Shown here piece by piece: positions 13,601 to 25,632 of a stretch of 64,000 nt of DNA. Origin of the DNA: Beaufortia kweichowensis (taxonomy: Eukaryota > Chordata > Actinopteri > Cypriniformes > Gastromyzontidae). A program made the position numbers and the translations under genes. Below the pieces are notes generated by a model. That model was given only the letters and a program-made list of their open reading frames with translations. It was not told the origin of the DNA and did not search any database. The stretch is taken from assembly GCA_019155185.1 (NCBI GenBank), contig CM032802.1:12939638-13003637 (forward strand), written 5' to 3'. Within the stretch, counting starts at the first letter, position 1. Every line of letters starts with the position of its first letter.

Positions 13601-16600
13601 TTAAAAATCATAGATGAACATCAAATGCAACTTTATATTAAACAAACAATAAGCGCACAAGATAAAATGTAGACATAACAAAACCAAATGGCATTAGTGG
13701 TTAAATACAAGCATATTTTCAATGGAATCACTGGATTCCATCCAGACAGAATCAAATGTGGTGAGTATAGAGGAGTGATTTAAATTCAACAAAAGCAAAC
13801 ACTGTGTTATGAATTTAAAGACAGAGGATCAGCCCAGACACCCCCTTCCACATGCCACATCTCTGTTGGCAAATGACATACAAAAAGCCTAACGAAAGAA
13901 TTTCTTCTCGCTCTGAAAGCAAAACTTGCTGGGATATCCACTGGCTTCAGAATGTTGCTTCAGGTCTATTTTTGTCATGTGCTAACTGTGACATGCTCGA
14001 GGCTGCCCACTTTCTGAACCATGAAGATGCTTTTTGAGTCTGACCTTTCCATGGCACTGCAGAAACAAATCTCCTCATACCACATAGACCTGAACATTCC
14101 AAAATAAACCTTGAGTTTTCTAATGCTGTGTTCACATGTACCGAAGTAAGATGTTTTTATAAGTAATCACTTTCAGAGAATGCTTAGGGGATTAAGACAG
14201 AGATGCATGCATTAGTTTGGATTAGAGTTATAAGATCATAATAGCTATCAAACCAAACGCTTTGGATATGCTTTGTGACTTCAACATGCAGTAAGCACCA
14301 GATTTGAGTATGTATGTGACAAGTTTAATAAGATTCAACATGCAATCAGTGTCCAGCCAATGCTTGACTACAGTGGTGTTAAATGTTCAATAGTCTTGTC
14401 ATGCACTGTTTATGTGCGTGTGTGTTAGCATTGAGAAAAGTAATTGGACTGTTTATCTTCTCTACCTCCAGACATCGAGTCCAACCAGGCTCTGACAGCC
14501 TCATGGCGCACAGACTTGTGGGAGGGGGCTACAATTAAACCGACAGGAGATGAGAATGGAAACAGGTACATGACATGAACAGACACAAGGGTACATGAAA
14601 TGCATAAACAGACAAAACACAGAAAATGAATACATAAATAAAAAGATTAACAGAAAAGGGGGCATTTAATAGTGCCTGTACTAAATTTGCATTGCCCCTG
14701 TAACCACAATGGAAAGTTACAAAAAAGTCACGCAAAAACAAAATAACACACAACAAATGGCTCAAGAAGAGTTGTGGGTCAACATTTTTTTCTGTGAAAG
14801 TGAAGGTTGTTCCAAAGTAAATCTGGAAAGACAGAGCTAATATGCCAATAAAAAAACAATAACAAACATTAATATATATACAAAGAATCAAATGATCAAA
14901 AACTAAACCCAGATAAATAGTATAAGAATGTGCAAAAGGAAGAAACAAGAGGCAATAGCAGGATTACTGTGGATGAAAATAAAGAAACTCACACATGCAA
15001 TCACACACATACAATTCACACGATCCCAACCCATCAAAGGAGCCTCGTGGCCCAGGCATGACACCTCGACACGGGTTACCTGTGGAGGACGTGGGCTGTG
15101 TGATCTGGGTGTTCAGTGAGGGCTGAGAGCCCATGGGTGACTCTGAGGGGCCTTCCCTCACCCCATCAGTCTGATTGGATGTCCAGTGGTTCTCCATCTG
15201 GATGTCCAGAGGGTCTACTGGCTGTATGGCTTGCTGGATTTGCAGGTTTCTAGCTGCATGAATTAATCATTTTGCCCGATTCAATGGTAGAAATTGCATG
15301 TCCATTGGCAAGGAAAAAAAATCCAATGTCCAAAATCCAGAAGGAAAAAACAGGTCACATAAAAAGTCCCCATGTGAACAGATAAATGACCAGAGAAAAA
15401 AGTGAAGAAAAACAGACAGAGAGAAAGAACAGGATAGTTTAGAATATGCAGTAAGATATAAAGCTGGGCTGTGGTTTTGCTGGTGATAATAAAATTAGCC
15501 ATTAACCTTGCTTATTATGATTTTATTGGACTCTTTATTAGCCTTAAGATGGACTGTTAAGATCTCAGCGTTTCTTTAACTTCAACTTTTGGACCACAAA
15601 CTCTAACATTAAGTTTGAGTTTATATTGGTTCAATTTATTAAAAGATTTTTACTGTATTTCATGCCTTATAAAATAAAATCTTTTTTTATATTTTTGGCA
15701 ACAACAGATATAAATAAAAAATGATAGTAATAAATTCAGCCTTTTTAGCAATCTCACCTAGTCCTACTGTAAAGTCAGAAAAGCAACATGCAGAATTATA
15801 GGAATTAAAAAGCAACAAGCATTATAATAACTTTAAACCATTTCATTCAATACACCACAGTGTTTGCACACAACTTTAATCCTAGAAAATCTTATTACTG
15901 AAACAAAAAACATTCCTGGTAAATGCTGCAAAGCAAAAGCAAAATAAAACACAGCAAGCTTATTTCTAACCAAAGCTTGGAAAAAAAGCAACTTTGTTAG
16001 CTCAAAGTTTTCTCCGGTCATGGGTTATTGGTTATCGTGTGTGCTGAAGCCAAACGCATCCACGGGCGTAATACCTTTAAACACACCTGTTTCCTCTTCA
16101 TGTGCCAGATTTTCCAGCCAAAGACCTGACTGAAGCTCAGTCTGCCAGGGCAAATACTCTCCCTCTGTCACCCCACACAATTACCCCAACACATCGACAC
16201 ACACACAATGATGGAAAGACGGATCAAGAGACAGGAAAAGATGGAAACATAGGACAAGATGACACACAGAACCTCTCTTATCATTCAAAGACAGAAGCTA
16301 CTTTGTTAATAGTACAAGAAATCAATATTGGGGCTTTAAGTCCACATCTATTAGCTTTGAAACTTGTTTTTCTTACAAAGTTTGTGTCAAGAAAGTTTCA
16401 TTTTACAAAAGAGCAATATAATACAAAGAGTTGGAAAAGAATAACAACAGTTAAGATGTGAAAAACAAGGCAAATAATGGGAGCACATTAGCATAAACAA
16501 GTTTAGCATTTAAAGCGTCTTGCTAACGAGACAGAACGGGTAAAAACTTTTACTTATCCTCGGTGGCTAAAGCTCTAGGGTTAGTTAAATCTCGAGGGAA

Positions 16601-19600
16601 ATCTGTCTTATATTTTTCATAAAAAACGGTCTCGTTCAAAAAGAAAATGCAATTTCAGTAGTTGAATATGAGACGACAGACGTCCCTGGTGAACGTATAG
16701 TATCCAATCAGGTGGGCAAGACGTCAAGCACATAAGGATGATATGAAGCGTACAAAGGAAATGAGACTCAGGCAAGCAAACACATTATCATCTCCTCCGC
16801 CTTTCAAACTTATCGACTACAATGAATAAGAACATAAGCTACTTCAGAAGTTCGTCTCGCATCAAATGAATCAGCCACATAAAATCATTGTTGATCCTTT
16901 TATCACATTTTCGTTGACATTTAGTAAATCATTGGCACAATCAAAGCTTACCTTCACTTGATTCCTCTTCTTCCTCTTCATCGTCATCTTCTTCATCTTC
17001 CTCTTCGTCCTCCATCTCCCCATCATCATCATCTTCAGCTGCACCAGGGTCACTTTCTCCTTTAAGTTTAGCGTGAAGCTCAACGGCCTCTTTCCACGGC
17101 ACTCCACCCAGATCAGACGGGCCCGCCGCTTCCTGTTCTTCATCCTCTTCCTCCATATCAGACTCTGAGCTACTGCAGGGGTGGACGAGTGTGTTTGTTA
17201 GTTACTTAGTTGACAAACAGTATTTGCACAACATTTTATTGCATCATTGCAAGGATGAAAGATGATTTAATACATCAGGAAAGAATGAAAAGCATCCTGT
17301 AAATGGCTAGTGGGGGTTAAGTGATGTCAGCTAAAAGAAAAGTTAGCTCTGTGGATACCTGGATCCCTCATCAACATCTGTGGCTTTGTCCAGCACACTG
17401 CTGAGGTTATGCTCCGCCAGCGTCTCCTCTGGCACCTCCTCCAACTCCTCTTCTCTCATCATGGACAGGCGGTAGTTCTCCAGTTCGATCCTTTCTGGAG
17501 TTCCTTTGAGCCGCTTGGCCACGCTGGGCTCCGTCACACCGTTCACTTCTGACTCTGTGAAGGCAGGTGAAAAGACAAAATGTCATTCATGTAAATTGTT
17601 AATATATCACAGAGAGAAGCAAGAGCATGTGGTTGCGGATAAAATCAGAACGTATACAGTAATTTACTCCAACTAATCTTAATGTGCTTCTTAAAAGTTA
17701 AAACAGCAGTTTTATTAAAGACCTTTGTTTATACACCCACACATCCCAGCTACTTTTAATGCTAAAACCATCAATTTTTAAGAAATATATATTGTATGTC
17801 GATGTATATTTCTACTATTTTACAAACAAGACAAACACAGTCAAAGTCATGGCTCTTAACTTTATTTACACAATAATATTTAGCTTTCATGATAGTACAT
17901 GTATACTAAATTTAAATAGATTTAAATATCATGTTATCAATAAAATACAATTATGATTAATAAATACATGTTATGATTACTTTGCCTTTTTCCCATCCTA
18001 TAAGACAAATTCTAAACAAAAACTGCTGGTTTGTAAATAGTTTTTTTTATTATTAATGAACTTCCATATTAATGAACATGTGGAAATGTGCATGATTAAT
18101 CCCATTAAGTGAATCCCCAAATGAAGCCCGTGAGAACAAATCTGTGCATGTAACTAAACATAAAAATTCATGACTGTGTAGGTGGAGGAGATTAGAAAGG
18201 TGAATCCAAAATTCCAAAATTAACTAAACAAACCATCACCTGTAACTGAAATATTAATATAATGTATTCAGAAATAATTTCATATCTGTGAGTACGCCGT
18301 AGTGTGAAGTGATCATAAAGTGACAAGACACTATTAATCAATTATTGTAATAGTCATTTGATAAATATCTATTCACTATTTTAGACTAATCTAATGTTTT
18401 ACTAAAAATACATATTCATTCTCTAAAGTTCATTCTCTAAAATTCCTAAAATGAAGTTAATATTTTGCTAAAAATATTTTGCTCTCTATATGGCATCTAG
18501 CTGCAACCTTAATCCTCAAATACCTGTTTAGCATTAACTCACAATAACTGTATAATTCAAATCATTCTCATGATACACACATGCCGGATGTCAGAGCGAT
18601 GGTGTTAGTATGCAGAGGTAAAACAGGAGTAAACAGACACCGGGATAAAGATGCAAGGACAAATGTAAGTGTAGACCAATCACAGGCACCGATGCAGGCA
18701 CTAGCTCAGCAATAAGCTGCTCTGATAGGAAAGGGGAAAGGTAAAGCTCACAGAGTTGACCAATCACAGGCACTGATACAAGCACTACATTACAAAGGTG
18801 CATAGGTCAGAAATTACAATCACAAAATTAAAAGCACCATCACAGGGAATATCTACACAGATAGAAGTAAAATCAAAAACAGGCAATAAAAACATTCACA
18901 CTATAACACATACAGGCAAAAAAGGGTTAATACTTATACTTAATAAATACAATTTAACAACAGCACACTTTTTTGCCTGGATGGTTTACCAACACGACTC
19001 GATCACTTAAATAATATGCATACTATACATCCAAAGGTTGTTAATCATTTTAAAACAAAAAACGTTGTTAATCAATGTTAATCATTGTGACATCATCAGG
19101 TGTTACACACAACATCACAGGAAGTCAAAGCATATGCCAGCGGGAGGTGCCCACTCGGCTCACAGGGTGGAAAGGGTCATGCTAGAGAATATTGAGCAGG
19201 ATGTTGAGAGTAAAGCAGGAGAGAAGATATATGCAGTAGGTGAGGAGGAAAGGAGAATCTAAGGGGTTGTGCGCCACCTGGTGGCGGGTCCAAGACATTG
19301 CTCGCCGCAACGAGCGCAGGGAGGCCCCTACTCCTCGAGAGAGGCACAGGACAGGGCCTAAAGAGGAAAGGCGGGTACCTGAGGGCCGGCGTTCCACAGG
19401 GGTCTGTGAACTTATGGTTTGGCCTGGGATGTCCACTGTGTTGGGGGTTACCGGTATCTGGGGCTCCTAAGAACGAAACAAAAAAAACTTTTACAAACAA
19501 AACCAGAAATATAACAAGCGCAAAAAAGTGTTTCTTAAACAGTGAAGTATATTAAACTAATGAGATTAGAAACCTTAGGGTTTACAGGAGCTGAGGCAGG

Positions 19601-22600
19601 TGCCGGCCGCTTTCTCTGCGCCAGACCAGACTGTCGGTAGCAATAATGCGGTTTGCAATAAAACTTTCCTACCAAAGAAAAAAACACACACAATCACCAT
19701 ATGACCCACAACACTAATCACATAAAAACCATAAACAAGGAGATTTATTTATTAAAAAATACAGCAAGGTTATACATGGTTGATTTTCTCCGAACTTTCA
19801 CATTTGTTACTACACCAAGTGGGAGCTTACAAAACAGTCTCTGTCTGAAACAACAATATCCCAGTGTTTTGATCACAAAGACCAACTCAACCAAACCAAC
19901 TGAGACCAAATTATAGAAATCTGAAGAAACAACATCATTCTGTACTCCAGACTGATCAAAATCGGAAGGACATCAAAATCTTTTTAAGATCTTATAAACG
20001 GATTAGAGACTAATAACTTTTTGTATAATAAAATACATTTTAAAAATGTCATATTCTAGAGCAATAATCATGAGAAAACGATAATGGAAAGAGTTCATAC
20101 CATCCTCAACATCAAAGGCATATGAGGAGAGGCGGAGGGTGGTGCCACAGTAATCACACTTGAAGCAGCTGCGATGGAAAAACTTTCCTTCTGCGCTGAG
20201 GGCTCCATGACGTAGACCCGCCTCCGGCAGAAGAAACACACATCACTGCCGCCAATGTTCTGAGGAAACTCCTTCCGCAAGGAACCCTGCAGAGACATAA
20301 ACATGTTAGTTTTGTCCAATGAGGACACCTAGAACCCAGCCAGTCAGCCATATACCAAACACTGCACAATCTATGAGTCCAAAGGAGTCCAAACTCAAAC
20401 AATGTTTTACTAAAGCAATTAATATCAAAGGATATTTCTCTGTGGTTCACGCTGCACTATACAGCAACACTTCAAAACCCACAATTCTTACCAAATCTCT
20501 TTTCTCAAGAGGAGGCCTGGGGTTGTCCTGGGGCTGAAGCTGATTGGCTATTTGTTCAGCCAGTGAGCTCACACCCCCTGTGTACATCTTTACATACTTC
20601 TTCATGTGATGAACAGGACAGAAGAATAAATGAGAGAAAAAAATAGAAGAAATGACAGAAGTGACAGAGGAAATAAAGCTATTGATAAACAAGTGTTTCA
20701 GGACAAACATGAATACAGGAAGATGAAATACAATAAAAGTTAAATGAATATGACCTAACATGCTTGATTGATTAGATGTATAGATGAGAAAAGGCACAAG
20801 GTGTATTTCAGCTCAACGCTACTCGGTGCTAAAACATGGAATGGTCGAGAAGATTCATTAGTAGAAATAAAAATCTAAAATTACACTCATCCAAAATAGG
20901 AACAGCACCATAAAGATAGTGTGGAAAAGCAGATTAAAGTCAATGCCTCAATACATTATTACATAACTCCAGTGAAGTGTGTTATGGATATCTAATTGAG
21001 CTTTATATCCTTCATGCAGCACATGAATATGGGTCACATCCAGACAGAGAATGAACAGATGTATTAATGTATATTGCAGTACACACATGGTTAAACAAAA
21101 AAACATCATGTATTGTATGGGGTCGCACACGTGCACGCTTCAGTAATTCCGTAAAAATTCCTATAAAAAGGAATTTTGCAACATGGAACGCCGGCTTCTT
21201 CCGCCATGTGAGTGTGTTTGAACATGTTAGAAAAACACATACAGGCACATCAGTGCTACCTGCCGGAAAGATCCGGGGGAGTGCATGGGTCTATCAGAGC
21301 TCGCATCACGAGCTCTGTACCACTGCTCTTTGAAGAAGTGTGACGTCTTTTTCTTTGACTTTGAAAGAAACATAGAGGGAGTGCGATGAGGAAAATGGCT
21401 GAGCATCGATAAGGAACAGCAAGCAAGTGAAAGTGCTGAGATTGATGGGGTTCATATAGAGAACATTAAAATAATGCAAATCGTAGCTATCAAGGAATGG
21501 GAGACATTGTGGGTTTTTTTTAAATAAAAATTATGTGACAACTGGTCTTTTATGTTTAACAGCACTGTATTCATGTTCTGTGGTTAGAAGGGTTCACCTT
21601 GGGTTGGGCCGGTTTGTCTTTAAACTGAGAGGCTAACCTCTCGGCTCTCTCCTGAATACTGGGGATGTGTAAAGGCACATGACTGTCACAACGCAAAACC
21701 TCCCTCTGCTGTGAGAGAGATTGCACTCATTTGTTAAAATAAACAATCCATGAGCCAAATCACATGCACAACATTCAGAATCGTCCAAAGAAAATCTATT
21801 ACGTTACATCAAACTACTGTCAAATTAATTGTAAGGTGAGGGGTTCATGCACAGGCAGGTCTACCTGCTGCTCAGGATCAAAGGGGATGAGGGGCAGCTC
21901 GGGACTAAGGCCGTGGGTCAAAAGCCACTGCTCAATAAAGAACCTTGACGGCTTTTTCATAACCTCCAAAAGGATTCAGAGGAAGAAAAAAACAGCTTTT
22001 ATTTTCAATACATGACTGAAAGGATGTCAAACGCAAATATAAAACCCAACTCAGTGTGTCATTTAAAACATAAATACCACTACTTATTTAGTAATTAGTA
22101 ACTTATAAAGTAAAGGGACAGTAAACATGAAGATATTCAATAATCATTACAATAGGACTATAAAAAGCATTATTTAGCCAAATGGACCAGACAGCCCTAT
22201 TCACTTTCTTTCTTAAGATTCCTTTGTGTTTTCACTGCAAAAAAAGTCTGGAATACTTGAACAATACAAGATTTTTATTATTGCGTGAACTATTCCCTAT
22301 AAGAGCATGCCATGTTTTCTTTTTGCTGTGAGTTGCTCTACCTGTGGCTTCTTCTTTCTTTCAGGTCTGCCTTTAAATCTAGCAGATAGAGTCTCAGCTC
22401 TCTCCTGAACACTAGCAATGCGTATTGGATCTAAATCGCCCACATTAGGCACATTAACCTCCTGTAAACAGAGAGGCTGATGAAAACTCCTTTGGGATTC
22501 CATTTCTACAATTCTTTTAAAGAAAAGTTAAAAAAATCTTGAAAATAAACAAATTCATTAAGATGGAGAGAACAGCCCTCTACACACAAACACATGCAAG

Positions 22601-25600
22601 TTCACAATTAGTTTGCTTTCAACACAAACTTCCTCAGTGTTGTGATTTATAATATATAAGACTTCAAAACTGAAATGCATACAGAATTCTGCTGCATTGT
22701 TTACCAAACTGTATTAAATACATGGCAGACGGTTAAAGGTTAAAAACTACTCCTTATTAAACATGTGACCTAGAGCAACTTGTGCTTAGTTACATTTTTT
22801 AGGATTAAACTCAAAACCAAGCAACATTAAACTATTACACCAATTACCAACAGATGGTGCTGCATCACATAAATCAACATACTGTGCGGCTTCACAACAT
22901 CCGTGTAAACAAAACCACTGTTGGATTTCATAATGTTAGTTGCCACAAGATTAATTTAGACTACAAGCAGACAAGACCAAATTATTAGATGACACAAGAA
23001 AAACCTTAAAGGGATAGTTCACCAAAAAATAAAAATTATTTTATTATTTACTCACCCTCATGTCATGTCAAACCTGTATGACTTTCTTGCTTTAGCAGAA
23101 GATATTTTTCAAAATGCTGGTAACCGGCACCCATTCACTTTCATAGTATGGACACAAGGTACAATGGAAGTCAATGGGTGCCAGTAACTAGCGTTTTGTC
23201 ATACAGGGTTTGAATGACATAAGGGTTTAAAAATGACACATTTTTTTTTGTTTTTGAGTGAACTATCCCTTAAGAATAAGCAATCTTAGGATTTTAAGAG
23301 AAACTGAACGTGATTTTACTTCCAGATCACGACTGCTGAACATAAATGTAGGTTCTGTTAGTGTCAGCCCCTGAGAGAGACACCAAAGTTAGTACAGACG
23401 GATGACAGAACGATGCACAAAGTGTCACCTGTGTGTGTGGAAGAAACGATGAAGATAATGAAGAGGAAGATGAATGTGAGGAGGAAGAGAGAAGAATGGT
23501 TTTCTTAGGGCAGCTCCTCAAGACCTCAGTACCAGTGCTGGCCTTCAGAGAGATGAGACAGTAATGAGACTATATATTTATATACTATATATTTATGATA
23601 TAGTCAAGATTTTGTTTGCTGTATGCGACTGATAAATATTGTATCACAAAAGCCAAATAAAAAGCACATAATAAAGAACATGTCATAACACTAGCTTCAC
23701 ACTCTATTTCGATAGCACCTTCAATAGAAGGAACGGTTAGAGTTTAATTCATTTCCATAATTCAGTTCAAACTGTCTGTCTGTTGTAGTGAATCGATACA
23801 AACCAATTATTTTTTAGTGTATGATGAGTGACAGGAATGTTGTTAACAGAGGACAAACAACAGTAACTCATTAAATAATGAAAACGTCTTTCAAATCAAG
23901 AGATTTTAAGTACCACTTAAGATTGTGTAAACACACACACACAGACCTCCCATGCTCATGGAATGCAAATCAAAGCTATCACAACCACATCTAAACCTCT
24001 ACAATCTGTGAATGAGGACTATCAAAGCACCACAACAATAAGCAAAGCATTCAGGTCATTCATCTTAATCAAACTGCAAACCCAAACAAGGCACAGCGCT
24101 GAAAGATCTGGCTTTAGGTTTCTAGTGTAATTAAACAGGAAAACTACAACAACTGCGCAAGTAAACAAGTTAATGGGGTAATAAATTGTCACCTTGAGGA
24201 TCTACATTTTTTCTAGGTTTCAACACTAGGGTTAAAGCAAGGAAAACACAAGTGACAATATTAAGTATTACTACAGCTATCTGTACCTGTTCCTGTCTGA
24301 AGGGCAGAGTCTGATGCTTCAATTTTTCCTTATACCGAAAACTCATCTGTTCCTGTAACTGTGTGCGTCTCTGAACATATTTACACATGCACAAACAAAT
24401 ATTACATGTTTATTACACTTTACTTGCCAAAACACTTTCTGAGCTTCCTAATGACAACAAATACAAACTAAGAAATTCTGATCTCAAAACTCATTATGGG
24501 GTGAACTAACACTTAAAACTGCTGAAATATTCAATCACTCAACACACAAATTACAAACCTTTTCCAAGACAACGACAAATCAGTGAGCAGATAGGGAAAG
24601 GTGGTTTTTAGGGTGTTAATGAACTATGGGGATCTGGGAACATGGGGATCATCTTCTCTTTACCTTCCTCCACGCGGGGCCCGAGGTGATCCGTGCCGGC
24701 TCTCTCAGACAGGGTGGAGCTGGAGAGGGAGCCAGCAGGAGCCCCAGGTTGGGCATAGAGTCCCCCTGTGACCAGTGCCACGTACAGGCCAGTTAAAGTG
24801 ACCAATGAAATGTAAGCGAGTGCCAAAGCCAAGCGTGAGCCACCGTCGATGTTCATAAAAGTAGTGAAGGAAGAGAACACACAAGAAAAAGAATGAAAAA
24901 TAGCAAGCATGCACATACAAATTAAAAGAGAAATTGAATGTACTACAAAAAACGTCAATATACAAGAAACTTGAATAACACACCAACTAGCAAGAGGAAA
25001 CAAAATTAAGAGAAAAAAAAAGTGTAGATACAGTCATGCAACAGTAGCTTTAAACAGTTTTCATATAGGAAGGAAGTAAAAGGAAACAGATGAATGAAAG
25101 AAAACAAATTAGTTGCCGAATGTTTGACAAAAGACACCTGAGAACTAAGACTGACTTGCAGCATCAGCTTCACAGTGCTCCAGCAACACAAGGGCTTAGC
25201 TTCATATAAATGCTCCAAAACCCTGATGCCAATATTTCATGTTGATTAATCCAGCATGAAAACTGACCATTACAGATTCACTTACAGCAGCACTCATCTG
25301 ATAATTAATAATACAGTATTACTAAGACCACATAAAGCTCCACCTGCTTTTCTATTAAGCATCATTTTATTATTTTCAACAGCAGGTCCAACTCACCTGT
25401 CTCTTGAGTCCTGTGGACTGTGCCGGGGCGTTCTCCTCAAACTTCGCTAGCAGCTGCGTGGCCATCGACTTCACTTTGTTGTTGTTTGCTGCTGCCGCTG
25501 AGTCGATTTTACGTTCGGTCAGAGCCGTTGCTATGGATGGCCTGTCTTCTCGATTAACCCTCTGGAGCTCCTCCTGAGTTTTACAAAACATGTTTCTCAG

Positions 25601-25632
<32 letters not shown>

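Larger units (their letters stand above)
17555..19378. other. mical3 intron, no gene seen
   Basis: AT-rich intron with the 30-bp direct repeat pair (18,674-18,797) and the CTCF-like palindrome near its 5' side. No further exon with consistent phase is visible. Confidence 0.6.

Noticed and set aside
24608..25003. Minus-strand open frame with hydrophobic, membrane-like residues
   Set aside because: It reads through an intron and a candidate exon in a phase that does not match the neighbouring exons; the spliced 102-nt segment in phase 0 explains the open frame better.
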